NCBI GenBank assembly: GCA_965250025.1 | Contig: OZ252283.1 | Span: 1,240,001-1,304,000, forward strand | DNA length: 64,000 bases | Direction of reading: 5' to 3' | DNA from: CBDDLD01 sp965250025 | GTDB taxonomy: Bacteria; Bacteroidota; Bacteroidia; Flavobacteriales; Flavobacteriaceae | Part shown: in pieces, positions 17,213-25,921 of the stretch | How positions within the stretch are numbered: the stretch's first letter is position 1 | How the letters are laid out: the number at the start of each line of letters is the position of its first letter | Position numbers and translations under genes: made by a program | Notes under the pieces: model-generated | The model's database searches: none | The model's input: the letters and a program-made list of their open reading frames with translations, nothing else | What the model was told of the DNA's origin: nothing

Positions 17213-18049
17213 ATGATAAATTTAGGAGAATATAATACACTTACAATTCTAAGAGATACCGAGCCGGGATTATTTTTAGGAGATACTGATGATAATGAAG
17301 TCCTGTTGCCTAATAGGTACGTTCCGGAAGATTTTGAGATTGGAGATACGATAAAGGTATTTGTGTATTTAGATAATGAAGAACGCCCTGTGGCAACAAC
17401 TGATCAGCCGTATATCATTAAAGGAGATTTTGCAGTATTGAGATGCAATCAGGTGAATAAATATGGTGCATTTTTAGATTGGGGATTGGTAAAGCAATTG
17501 TTTTGTCCGTTTAAAGAACAGGCCTTTAAAATGAAGACCGGCGGATGGTATTTAGTGTATTGCTATCTTGATGAAGAAACGGATAGACTGGTGGCTTCTA
17601 GTAAAACCAATCGCTTTCTGGATAATAAGACATTAACTGTAGAAAAGTTTGAAGAAGTTGACGTTATCATCTCTCACCCTTCAGAATTGGGCATGAATGT
17701 TATCGTCAATAAAAAACATATAGGAATGGTATTCAAAGATGATATTTATAAAGACATTAGCATTGGCGATCGTCTTAAAGGTGTCGTTAAAAAGATACGA
17801 CATAACAACAAGCTGGATATCACATTACGACAAATAGGTTATCGAGCTATTGAGCCTAATGCGCAGCAAATACTTACTACTTTAATAGATAACAATGGAT
17901 TTATCCCATTAAACGACAAATCCAGTCCAGAGCTCATAAAGACAGAACTGCAGATGAGTAAGAAGAATTTTAAAAAAGCCATAGGTGCGCTTTATAAAAA
18001 CAGAAAGATAACCATCAAAGAAGACGGTATTCATCTTAACGAAGATTAA
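17213..18049 (+). CDS. S1-domain RNA-binding protein, CvfB-like
   Basis: A 278-residue protein built from S1-like OB folds and a C-terminal winged helix: an N-terminal S1-like part (about 1-62), a second S1 (about 68-135, NKYGAFLDWGLVKQLFCPF), a third (about 145-215, GMNVIVNKKHIGMVF and KKIRHNNKLDITLRQ), and a winged-helix end with MSKKNFKKAIGALYKNRKI. CvfB in Gram-positives binds RNA and affects virulence genes; in Bacteroidota the role is not known. The gene seems to have its own near-leaderless promoter. Its last 4 nt overlap the convergent gene at 18046. Confidence 0.88.
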   Translation: MINLGEYNTLTILRDTEPGLFLGDTDDNEVLLPNRYVPEDFEIGDTIKVFVYLDNEERPVATTDQPYIIKGDFAVLRCNQVNKYGAFLDWGLVKQLFCPFKEQAFKMKTGGWYLVYCYLDEETDRLVASSKTNRFLDNKTLTVEKFEEVDVIISHPSELGMNVIVNKKHIGMVFKDDIYKDISIGDRLKGVVKKIRHNNKLDITLRQIGYRAIEPNAQQILTTLIDNNGFIPLNDKSSPELIKTELQMSKKNFKKAIGALYKNRKITIKEDGIHLNED

Positions 18050-18462
18050 GAATGTACTTCCGAATTTAAAATATGTTCTACCCATTCTATGGCTTCATCG
18101 ATGTCATGGAACAACTCTCTCTTGAATTTAAAAAAATGATTTTCAATCTCATAAATCTTTTCAGATAGCGTACTATAAGCCACAACAGCATGCGCTTTTA
18201 AATTAGGATAAGCATTATTAAACTTTTCAGCTTCTGTTAAATTTATGGAATAAGAGTTAACTCTGTTAGAGACAAAACCGATAGGGCGATCACCATAAAA
18301 TTGGCGAATAAGAAGACTAGCTTCTTTAAAGTTATCAAAATCAATATTTACACCTTCTTTAAATTCAGCAATTAAGAAATGATCAAAAAAATAGAGATCG
18401 CCTAATGCCAAAGTGTGTTGCTCACGTATAGAATTAATCTTAGGGGAATTTTCTATCGTCAT
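18046..18462 (-). CDS. STAS/SpoIIAA-like small protein of unknown role
   Basis: A 138-residue protein without signal peptide. Alternating strands and helices (LGDLYFFDHFLIAEFKEG, then NFKEASLLIRQFY, then PIGFVSNRV, LKAHAVVAYS, and a C-terminal DIDEAIEWVEHIL) resemble the STAS/SpoIIAA-like fold seen in many Bacteroidota proteins that have no kinase partner nearby. Start ATG lies 18 nt from a -7 box (CAAATATA read on the minus strand as TATATTTG, 18480-18487) that touches the palindrome at 18486-18503. It is therefore probably regulated with the nitronate monooxygenase gene. Function not known; fold call is moderate. Confidence 0.7.
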   Translation of the reverse strand: MTIENSPKINSIREQHTLALGDLYFFDHFLIAEFKEGVNIDFDNFKEASLLIRQFYGDRPIGFVSNRVNSYSINLTEAEKFNNAYPNLKAHAVVAYSTLSEKIYEIENHFFKFKRELFHDIDEAIEWVEHILNSEVHS

Positions 18463-18485
18463 ATAAAAAAATTAGCCTGCAAATA

Positions 18486-18503
18486 TATTATGCTTGCATA
18501 ATA
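18486..18503. promoter_or_regulatory. Palindromic operator, same arms as at 6148-6165
   Basis: TATTATGC-TT-GCATAATA. Both 8-bp arms are identical to those of the 6142-6171 palindrome. It overlaps by 2 nt the -7 box TATATTTG (18480-18487, minus strand) of the gene at 18046-18462, and so sits in that gene's core promoter. It is 72 nt upstream of menB, which it may also affect. Confidence 0.6.
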
Positions 18504-18574
18504 AAACAAATAAAAATATAGATATTAAGCATTATTATTAATTCCTTATTTTTACAGTCAAAATAATACGAAAG

Positions 18575-19414
18575 ATGAGTAAAATAGATTGGAAAATTGC
18601 AAAATCTTACGAAGATATTACCTATATGAAATGTAATGGCGTTGCAAGGATAGCTTTCAATCGACCAAATGTAAGAAATGCTTTTCGTCCAAAGACCACA
18701 AGTGAGCTATACGATGCTTTTTATGATGCAAATGAAGATGTAAACATAGGTGTGGTATTGTTGAGTGCAGAAGGACCATCAACTAAGGATGGTATCTGGA
18801 GTTTCTGTTCTGGAGGAGATCAAAAGGCGAGAGGACATCAGGGCTACGTTGGAGAAGATGGATATCATAGATTAAATATTTTAGAAGTTCAACGACTTAT
18901 TCGTTTCATGCCAAAAGCAGTTATCGCTGTGGTGCCGGGATGGGCAGTCGGTGGAGGCCATAGTCTGCATGTAGTTTGCGATTTAACATTGGCAAGTAAA
19001 GAACATGCGATATTTAAGCAAACTGATGCAGATGTTACCAGCTTTGACGGTGGTTATGGATCAGCATATTTAGCAAAAATGGTGGGACAAAAGAAAGCCA
19101 GAGAAATCTTTTTTCTGGGAAGAAACTATTCTGCACAAGAGGCTTATGAGATGGGAATGGTCAATGCGGTTATACCACATGAAGCATTAGAAGATACTGC
19201 GTATGAATGGGCCCAAGAGATTTTGGCCAAGTCGCCAACATCTATTAAGATGCTCAAATTTGCTATGAACCTCACCGATGATGGTATGGTAGGGCAGCAG
19301 GTATTTGCAGGAGAGGCAACACGTTTAGCCTATATGACAGACGAAGCAAAAGAAGGTAGAGATGCTTTTCTAGAGAAGCGTAAGCCTAATTTTGATAAAA
19401 AATGGATTCCATAA
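18575..19414 (+). CDS. menB: 1,4-dihydroxy-2-naphthoyl-CoA synthase
   Basis: Crotonase-fold enzyme closing the naphthoquinone ring on o-succinylbenzoyl-CoA. The 279-residue protein has ITYMKCNGVARIAFNRP (read in parts), WSFCSGGDQKARG (oxyanion/substrate loop, about 70-85), VVPGWAVGGGHSLHVVCDLT (about 121-140), TDADVTSFDGGYGSA (about 151-165) and a C-terminal KRKPNFDKKWIP tail, all typical of MenB. It starts 35 nt or so upstream of menA on the same strand and is downstream of a palindromic operator region. Confidence 0.97.
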   Translation: MSKIDWKIAKSYEDITYMKCNGVARIAFNRPNVRNAFRPKTTSELYDAFYDANEDVNIGVVLLSAEGPSTKDGIWSFCSGGDQKARGHQGYVGEDGYHRLNILEVQRLIRFMPKAVIAVVPGWAVGGGHSLHVVCDLTLASKEHAIFKQTDADVTSFDGGYGSAYLAKMVGQKKAREIFFLGRNYSAQEAYEMGMVNAVIPHEALEDTAYEWAQEILAKSPTSIKMLKFAMNLTDDGMVGQQVFAGEATRLAYMTDEAKEGRDAFLEKRKPNFDKKWIP

Positions 19415-19451
19415 ATCGCCTAATTTTTAATAGTTCAAACGCCCTCATTTG

Positions 19452-20357
19452 ATGAAAAAAATTAAACCATGGCTCTCAGCCATGAGACTAAGAACATTAC
19501 CGTTATCAGTTTCTGGAATTATTGTAGGAACATGCATGGCATACTACAATGGTCATTTTAGTTATTGGATTCTGTTTTTAGCCATTTTTACCACTATAAG
19601 CTTACAAATATTATCCAACTTGGCTAACGATTATGGCGATGGTGTAAAAGGTACAGACAATGAAGATCGTGTTGGACCTGAACGAGCCATACAAAGCGGT
19701 GAAATTACACCTGAAGAAATGTTTGAAGCCATAAAGTTCAACATTTTGATAGTCATTTTTTTAGTGCTATCATTGGTATATGCTGCTTTTGGACACTCTA
19801 ATTTTCTATATGTATTACTTTTCATTGCTTTAGGAGGTTTTTCAGTGTACGCTGCATTGAATTATACCATGGGACGATCCCCATATGGTTATCGAGCTTT
19901 AGGAGACGTGTTTGTATTTTTATTTTTTGGGCTTTTGAGTGTTTTAGGGAGTTATGTATTGTATACGAGGACATTGGATCATGTGGTGATTTTACCAGCC
20001 ATATCTTTGGGGCTATTGAGTGTAGGGGTTTTGAATCTCAATAACATGAGAGACATTGAATCTGATACTAAATCCAATAAAATCACATTAGCAGTTAAGT
20101 TAGGACTTAGGAAAGCGAAGCAATACCATTACTTCCTTATAGCTGGAGCTATGTTTTGTGGTATACTTTTTTCCATACTGTATTATGTGGAACCGTATAA
20201 TTTTATATATCTCATAGCATACATCCCACTTATTGTGCACATTAAAAAAATTAAAAATGCGAAATCAGCTAATGATTTTGATGGCCAACTGAAAGTATTG
20301 GCGTTGACAACTTTTGTGTTTGCATTACTTATAGGTATTGGTTATATCTTATATTAG
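19452..20357 (+). CDS. menA: 1,4-dihydroxy-2-naphthoate polyprenyltransferase
   Basis: Inner-membrane UbiA-type prenyltransferase that attaches the isoprenoid tail to dihydroxynaphthoate. The 301-residue protein has 8-9 hydrophobic helices and the two Asp-rich motifs: NLANDYGDGVKGTDNEDR (about 60-77) and LNNMRDIESDTKSNK (about 198-212), which bind Mg-diphosphate. The ATG at 19452 is taken rather than the TTG one codon before it. It follows menB by 37 nt. Confidence 0.96.
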   Translation: MKKIKPWLSAMRLRTLPLSVSGIIVGTCMAYYNGHFSYWILFLAIFTTISLQILSNLANDYGDGVKGTDNEDRVGPERAIQSGEITPEEMFEAIKFNILIVIFLVLSLVYAAFGHSNFLYVLLFIALGGFSVYAALNYTMGRSPYGYRALGDVFVFLFFGLLSVLGSYVLYTRTLDHVVILPAISLGLLSVGVLNLNNMRDIESDTKSNKITLAVKLGLRKAKQYHYFLIAGAMFCGILFSILYYVEPYNFIYLIAYIPLIVHIKKIKNAKSANDFDGQLKVLALTTFVFALLIGIGYILY

Positions 20358-20383
20358 AGTTATAAATAGTATTCACTTATATC

Positions 20384-21061
20384 ATGAAAATAACATTTTA
20401 CGGTCATGCGACCATAGGTATACAGATTAAAGACGTTTTTATACTAGTAGATCCCTTTATTACACCAAATGATAAAGCTAAACATATAGATGTTACCAGT
20501 TTAAAACCAGATTATATTTTAATTACTCATGCCCACGAGGACCATATCGCAGATGTAGATCAAATAGCTAAACAAAGTGGCGCTAAAATCATATCCAATT
20601 ATGAGATCGTAATGCATTTTGGACATAAGGGTATTGAAGGGCACCCTATGAACCACGGTGGTTCATGGCAATTTGATTTTGGGAAAATTAAATATGTTAA
20701 TGCAATACACACCAGTTCGTTCCCAGATGGAAGTTATGGAGGGCAACCCGGAGGATTTGTTATTGAAGGCGAGCATAAAACAATTTACATAGCGGGCGAT
20801 ACTGCATTGACTATGGATATGAAGCTTATTCCTATGAGTACAACATTAGATTTGGCCATCTTACCGGTTGGCGATAATTTTACCATGGGTATTGATGACG
20901 CTATCATAGCTAGTGATTTTGTAGAGTGTGATAAAATATTGGGTTACCACTATGATACCTTTGGCTATATTGAGATCGATCATGAAGCAGCCAAGCGAAA
21001 ATTCTTTGACAAGAATAAAGATTTAATGCTATTAGAAATAGGAGAAAGTATCGATTTGTAA
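20384..21061 (+). CDS. Metal-dependent hydrolase, UPF0173/UlaG-like
   Basis: A 225-residue metallo-beta-lactamase fold protein. Metal ligands are seen in THAHEDHIAD (HxHxDH, about residues 47-54), an AIHTSSFPDG His, IAGDTAL (Asp, about 141) and LGYHYDTFG (His, about 189). The close family is the UPF0173 metal-dependent hydrolases. It starts 26 nt after menA and may be read with it, but no role in quinone synthesis is known. Substrate unknown. Confidence 0.9.
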   Translation: MKITFYGHATIGIQIKDVFILVDPFITPNDKAKHIDVTSLKPDYILITHAHEDHIADVDQIAKQSGAKIISNYEIVMHFGHKGIEGHPMNHGGSWQFDFGKIKYVNAIHTSSFPDGSYGGQPGGFVIEGEHKTIYIAGDTALTMDMKLIPMSTTLDLAILPVGDNFTMGIDDAIIASDFVECDKILGYHYDTFGYIEIDHEAAKRKFFDKNKDLMLLEIGESIDL

Positions 21062-21074
21062 AAGCGCTTTACAT

Positions 21075-21977
21075 TTACTGAGGACTTTCCTTTTTAGATG
21101 CTAACCATTCATTTCTTAGATCGTCAGAAACTTTGCCTGTGCCATCATGCTTCCACCCTGGAGGCTTCAATAGATATAGGAAACGGTGTTTGATTGATTT
21201 TTTACCCGATATGATATCTCTGAGCATATAGAACCACTCAACAAATGCAATTTTAATAGGGTTGAAAGTTTTGATGTTCTTTGTAAGTCCGTAAACCACT
21301 TTTTCTTCCTCTAATTCAGGTTGAAAAGTACCAAAGAGCTTATCCCAAATAATGAGAATCCCGGCATGATTCCTGTCCAAATACAAAGGGTTACTACCAT
21401 GATGAACTCTATGGTGAGAAGGCGTGTTCATAACAGCTTCAAACCATTTAGGTAATTTATGTATGGTTTCAGTATGTATCCAGAATTGGTATAATAAACT
21501 GATAGACATTTGTAACAATATCATAGCAGGGTGAAAACCAACCAGAGGAAGCCAAAGCCAAAATATAAACGAATAAAACCCTCCAGACCAAGTTTGTCGC
21601 AAAGCTGTACTTAAATTGTAATGTTCAGAGGAGTGATGCACAATATGAGATGCCCAAAACAACCTGCATTGATGAGAAATACGATGAAACCAATAGTATG
21701 AAAAATCATCAGCAAAGAAGATAAGCACAAAAGACCACCAGGTAACAGGTATGGTAAACAGTCTGTAATTATCATACACCCAAAACAAGCATAGTAAAAC
21801 CAGCCCTTTGCTTAAAAAACCCAAAAAAACATTACCAAGCCCCATGGCTATAGAAGAGAATGCATCTTTAGCTTCATAAGTTTCTATATGATGTTTTACA
21901 GACACGTAGAGTTCTAACAACATGGCAATTATAAAAAATGGTATAGCGTAGAGAATAATATTGGGAAAATCAGGCAT
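21075..21977 (-). CDS. Sterol desaturase / fatty acid hydroxylase family membrane protein (second copy)
   Basis: A 300-residue integral membrane protein with helices near 5-25, 45-70, 80-105 and 140-165 and the His motifs HRISH, HIVHH and HRVHH. It is a clear paralogue of the protein at 9066-9917: shared blocks include TPSxHRVHHG, IWDKLFGTF/IWDRLFGTY, INPIK/FNPIK and a PPGWK end. An extra C-terminal tail of about 23 residues follows. It is read against the menaquinone genes, inserted between the hydrolase and the menC operon. Substrate unknown. Confidence 0.87.
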   Translation of the reverse strand: MPDFPNIILYAIPFFIIAMLLELYVSVKHHIETYEAKDAFSSIAMGLGNVFLGFLSKGLVLLCLFWVYDNYRLFTIPVTWWSFVLIFFADDFSYYWFHRISHQCRLFWASHIVHHSSEHYNLSTALRQTWSGGFYSFIFWLWLPLVGFHPAMILLQMSISLLYQFWIHTETIHKLPKWFEAVMNTPSHHRVHHGSNPLYLDRNHAGILIIWDKLFGTFQPELEEEKVVYGLTKNIKTFNPIKIAFVEWFYMLRDIISGKKSIKHRFLYLLKPPGWKHDGTGKVSDDLRNEWLASKKESPQ

Positions 21978-22078
21978 AACGTTTTCTAATAAGAAATAGG
22001 TATTAAATATACATCAGTTCAATTAATTATTAGTTAAAATAAGTGCTTATCATTAAATTTGAAATTAAATATAAGACA

Positions 22079-22768
22079 ATGCGATTAAAATTTATAACGC
22101 TTTTTATTATGACATCCTTCTGTTTTTCAGAAGCTCAAGTAGATACTTCCCAAACCGGAGCATGGTATATGTATTTCTACAACCATCAATTCAAAGAGAG
22201 TCAGTGGGGGATTCAGGGCGATTTTCAATATAGAGACTGGCAGTTTCTAGGCGATTTAGAGCAGCTAATGCTACGTTCGGGGGTGACATTTTCACCCAAA
22301 AATGCGGGTGTTAAATTTACTTTAGGATATGCCAATATCACTTCCGGACAATTTGGAGATAGTGACACTACGTCTAATGAAAGCCGTATTTACCAGGAAG
22401 CTTTGATACCTCAGAAATTGGGCAATCGATTTTATTTGACACACCGTTTCAGATATGAGCAGCGTTTTGTAGAAGATCAGGATTTCAGAACACGCTATCG
22501 TTATAACTTATTTTTAAATGTCCCTTTAAATAAAGCCGAATTAATTAAGAAGGCGATCTATATAGCGTTATATAATGAACTTTTTATTAATGGAGAAACC
22601 CATATTGGAGACGGGAGAACAGTTGAGTTGTTTGATAGAAACCGAACCTATCTTGGTTTGGGCTATGTGCTAAATTCAAAAATTCGATTTCAGCTGGGCT
22701 GGATGAACCAAAAAGTGGATGCCTTCGGAAAAGGCCAATTGCAGTTTAGCATGCATCATAACTTTTAA
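22079..22768 (+). CDS. DUF2490 outer-membrane beta-barrel-like protein
   Basis: A 229-residue protein with a signal peptide (about 1-20, ending SEAQ) and beta-strand alternation to a C-terminal Phe (HHNF), as expected of a small outer-membrane barrel. The DUF2490 signature is TGAWYMYFYNHQF, then GIQGDFQYRDW and LRSGVTF. The start at 22079 is preferred over an upstream codon at 22043, because the signal peptide begins there. It lies 5 nt before menC, so it may be in the same operon. Role unknown. Confidence 0.85.
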   Translation: MRLKFITLFIMTSFCFSEAQVDTSQTGAWYMYFYNHQFKESQWGIQGDFQYRDWQFLGDLEQLMLRSGVTFSPKNAGVKFTLGYANITSGQFGDSDTTSNESRIYQEALIPQKLGNRFYLTHRFRYEQRFVEDQDFRTRYRYNLFLNVPLNKAELIKKAIYIALYNELFINGETHIGDGRTVELFDRNRTYLGLGYVLNSKIRFQLGWMNQKVDAFGKGQLQFSMHHNF

Positions 22769-22773
22769 TATCA

Positions 22774-23811
22774 ATGATGAAGGCGACTTACTCTAAGTAC
22801 ATTTTAAACTTTAAAAGGCCTAGTGGCACCTCTAGAGGCATCATGGATACTAAAGAAACCTGGTTCATAACCCTTAAGGATGGTGATAAAACCGGAGTGG
22901 GTGAATGTGGCATTTTAAGAGGACTTTCTGTAGACGATCGGCCCGATTATGAAGACAAATTAAAATGGGTTTGTAACAATTTGAATAAAGGAGTGACTCA
23001 CCTTTCAGAAGAATTGGTAGCATATCCCAGTATTCAATTTGGTTTGGAAATGGCATTAAGATCTATAAGAGCAGAAGATCCGTTTCAACTTTTTCCATCA
23101 CCATTTACTAAAGGCTATGATACCATTCCTATCAATGGTTTGATATGGATGGGAAGTGAGGCATTTATGAGAGCACAAATCAAAGAAAAGATCGAATCTG
23201 GATTTGATTGCATCAAATTAAAAATCGGAGCTATAGATTTTCAAACAGAACTAAACATTTTAAAATCGATACGAAAAGAGTTTTCAGTAGCTGATATAGA
23301 ACTTCGAGTAGATGCTAATGGTGCATTTGAACCCGATAATGCTTTAGAAAAACTAAAACAATTATCAGAACATCAATTGCATTCTATAGAACAACCCATA
23401 CAAACCAAGCAGTTTGAAGCTATGGCGGACTTGTGTGAGCGATCACCGTTACCGATAGCTTTGGACGAAGAATTAATAGGGGTATTTTATAGCGCCGAAA
23501 AACAAAAAGTATTGCAAACCATAAAGCCCCAATATATCATTTTAAAACCCAGTTTGATTGGCGGATTTTACGGTGCTGAATCCTGGATAAAAACAGCAGA
23601 GGATTTGAATATAAAATGGTGGGTAACCAGTGCACTGGAGAGTAATATAGGACTGAATGCCATATCGCAATGGACCTATACGCTCAAAAATCCATTACCA
23701 CAAGGTTTGGGTACAGGAAGTTTGTACACGAATAATTTTGATTCGCCATTAACCGTAAAAAATGGTACTTTGCAATACGATAAAACAAAAGATTGGAAAT
23801 TTAACCTGTAA
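22774..23811 (+). CDS. menC: o-Succinylbenzoate synthase (enolase superfamily)
   Basis: Dehydrates SHCHC to o-succinylbenzoate. The 345-residue protein shows the muconate-lactonizing-type enolase fold: catalytic Lys in CIKLKIG (about 146-152), metal-binding Asp in RVDANGAF (about 178-185), Glu in HSIEQPI (about 204-209), Asp/Glu in LDEELIG (about 229) and LKPSLIGG (about 260-267, where the catalytic Lys sits). A dipeptide-epimerase is the nearest other choice; neighbours CPBP and menE with tight spacing favour MenC. Confidence 0.92.
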   Translation: MMKATYSKYILNFKRPSGTSRGIMDTKETWFITLKDGDKTGVGECGILRGLSVDDRPDYEDKLKWVCNNLNKGVTHLSEELVAYPSIQFGLEMALRSIRAEDPFQLFPSPFTKGYDTIPINGLIWMGSEAFMRAQIKEKIESGFDCIKLKIGAIDFQTELNILKSIRKEFSVADIELRVDANGAFEPDNALEKLKQLSEHQLHSIEQPIQTKQFEAMADLCERSPLPIALDEELIGVFYSAEKQKVLQTIKPQYIILKPSLIGGFYGAESWIKTAEDLNIKWWVTSALESNIGLNAISQWTYTLKNPLPQGLGTGSLYTNNFDSPLTVKNGTLQYDKTKDWKFNL

Positions 23812-23812
23812 G

Positions 23813-24751
23813 ATGAATTATATACAACAAGCCTATAAAGGTAAATTAGAAGTGTGGATGTTTTTGCTCACTACTGCAGTAGTAGGCGGCATATTTGTAA
23901 TCAATTTTATCACCTATTTGCTGTCTACTCCTGAGGATATGGAAATGGTCTATCAGATGATGAAAGAGATACCGTCAAATCTATCGCTCATTATAAATTT
24001 GGCACCATTTGCTGTACTTTTAATATTGCTCTTTGTTTTTGTAAAATTTATACATCAAAGGAGTATTTTGTCATTAACAACATCACGACCCAAAGTCGAC
24101 TGGAAACGTATTGTTTTTTCATTTTTAATGGTTACAATATTCACTTTAGTGACTTTTGGTATAGGTTACTATTACGACTCATCAAATATAGAATTGCAAT
24201 TTAATCCTGTTAAGTTTGCCATTCTGTTCTTAATAAGCATTGTTTTATTCCCATTTCAAATTGGTCTTGAAGAATATTTGTTTAGAGGTTATCTCATGCA
24301 GCATTTGGGCGTTTTAGTAAAGAATAAATGGTTTCCATTATTCTTTACCTCAATACTTTTTGGAATAGCGCATAGCGCTAATCCGGAAGTCGGAGAAATT
24401 GGCTTTTTTGAAATGATGATTTTTTATGTGGGTACCGGATTGTTATTGGGTATTATGACATTAATGGATGAAGGATTGGAATTGGCATTAGGATTCCATT
24501 TGGGAAATAATTTGTTAGCCTCCCTGCTCATTACTTCAGATTGGTCAGCATTACAAACCGATGCCATTTTTAGGAATACAGCAGAACAGGCAGGCAGCTC
24601 ATTGATGGAAATTATAGCACCTGTGTTAATAGTATATCCGATAATGTTATTGATCTTATCTAAAAAATACGGTTGGAACAATTGGAAAGACAGACTCTTT
24701 GGACCGGTTACAGAACCTAAAGCAGAGCAATTAGAGACGGTTAACTCATGA
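23813..24751 (+). CDS. CPBP family intramembrane metalloprotease
   Basis: A 312-residue membrane protein with about seven hydrophobic segments. The CPBP (CAAX-protease and bacteriocin-processing, Abi) motifs are EEYLFRGYLMQ (about 152-162, Glu-Glu plus Arg), FGIAHS (about 184-189) and LGFHLGNN (about 225-232). It lies between menC (1 nt away) and menE (4-nt ATGA overlap), so it is in the menaquinone operon. Start ATG at 23813 was chosen as it is just after the menC stop. Substrate unknown. Confidence 0.88.
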   Translation: MNYIQQAYKGKLEVWMFLLTTAVVGGIFVINFITYLLSTPEDMEMVYQMMKEIPSNLSLIINLAPFAVLLILLFVFVKFIHQRSILSLTTSRPKVDWKRIVFSFLMVTIFTLVTFGIGYYYDSSNIELQFNPVKFAILFLISIVLFPFQIGLEEYLFRGYLMQHLGVLVKNKWFPLFFTSILFGIAHSANPEVGEIGFFEMMIFYVGTGLLLGIMTLMDEGLELALGFHLGNNLLASLLITSDWSALQTDAIFRNTAEQAGSSLMEIIAPVLIVYPIMLLILSKKYGWNNWKDRLFGPVTEPKAEQLETVNS

Positions 24752-25830
24752 CACCAAAGTACGATAAGATACATAATCGGTTTAAATTTAATGGCATTCA
24801 CTTTGACAGAGAAGGACTCAAGGAGGTCAGTTATAGTCTTATTAAAGAAGGTCTCCCCTATGAGCAGGTTACAGGCGATTTTTTGATCGATTGGCTCAAT
24901 GATAAAGATCATATATACGTGAAAACTTCAGGTTCAACAGGAACACCTAAGCGTATAAAGTTACAAAAGCAAGCCATGGTAAATTCGGCCATAGCGACAG
25001 GAGATTTCTTCGGATTACAACCCGGAGACAAGGCTATAGACTGTTTGCCAAGCCATTATATTGCAGGTAAGATGATGTTGGTACGGGCTATGATATTAGG
25101 CTTGGAAATTGATTGTGTGGAACCAAGCACCAGTCCAATGTTTGATTATGAAAAGCCCTATGATTTTTGTGCCATGGTACCATTACAACTTAAGAATATG
25201 ATCGACTATACCAGCACTATCAAAACCATTATTGTTGGAGGTTCTAAAGTTACCAAACCACTGCAGGAAAAGATAAAAAACTGTACTTCTAGGTTTTATG
25301 AAACTTATGGTATGACAGAGACGGTAACCCATGTTGCTGTGAGACCATTACAATCAAAGGTTTTCGAAGGGAGTAATGTATTTAAAGCGTTGCCTAACGT
25401 AACATTTTCAACGGACAGTAGGGACTGCTTAGTGATTCATGCACCAAAATTGATAGAAGGCGCGCTGACGACTAATGATATTATAGATCTTAAAAATGAT
25501 ACGTCTTTTCAATGGTTGGGTCGGTATGATAATGTGGTGAACTCAGGCGGTGTAAAATTATTTCCGGAACATATTGAAGATAAACTGCAACCGCTTATTA
25601 AAGAACGTTTCATAGTCGCCGGTCAACCCGACGATGAACTTGGAGAGAAGCTCATTCTCATTATTGAAAAGCCATCTGTAGCTATTGCTACCATATTAGA
25701 AAGCATAAAAGGATTAAAAGCGCTCAATAAATTTGAGAAACCAAAGCAAATCTATGCCACAGAGCAGTTTATAGAAACGGTTAATGGTAAAATTCAACGC
25801 GAAAAAACCATTCAGGCTGTTCTGAATTAG
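24748..25830 (+). CDS. menE: o-Succinylbenzoate-CoA ligase (short AMP-binding form)
   Basis: Acyl-CoA ligase making o-succinylbenzoyl-CoA for MenB. The 360-residue protein has the adenylate loop VKTSGSTGTPKRIKLQKQ (about 56-73), FYETYGMTETVTHVA (about 184-198), LGRYDNVVNSGGVKLFPEHIE (read in parts, about 256-276) and the C-terminal Lys in VNGKIQRE. It is about 120 residues shorter than typical MenE but retains all motifs, as known in Bacteroidota. Overlaps the CPBP gene by ATGA. Confidence 0.93.
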   Translation: MTPKYDKIHNRFKFNGIHFDREGLKEVSYSLIKEGLPYEQVTGDFLIDWLNDKDHIYVKTSGSTGTPKRIKLQKQAMVNSAIATGDFFGLQPGDKAIDCLPSHYIAGKMMLVRAMILGLEIDCVEPSTSPMFDYEKPYDFCAMVPLQLKNMIDYTSTIKTIIVGGSKVTKPLQEKIKNCTSRFYETYGMTETVTHVAVRPLQSKVFEGSNVFKALPNVTFSTDSRDCLVIHAPKLIEGALTTNDIIDLKNDTSFQWLGRYDNVVNSGGVKLFPEHIEDKLQPLIKERFIVAGQPDDELGEKLILIIEKPSVAIATILESIKGLKALNKFEKPKQIYATEQFIETVNGKIQREKTIQAVLN

Positions 25831-25921
25831 TTCACTCATTCAAAGACTTACTTAACTCATTATCGGTTTTATAACTAAAATTGAGCCTCTAGCTTTGTAT
25901 CGAATTTAAAAACCAATCGAT

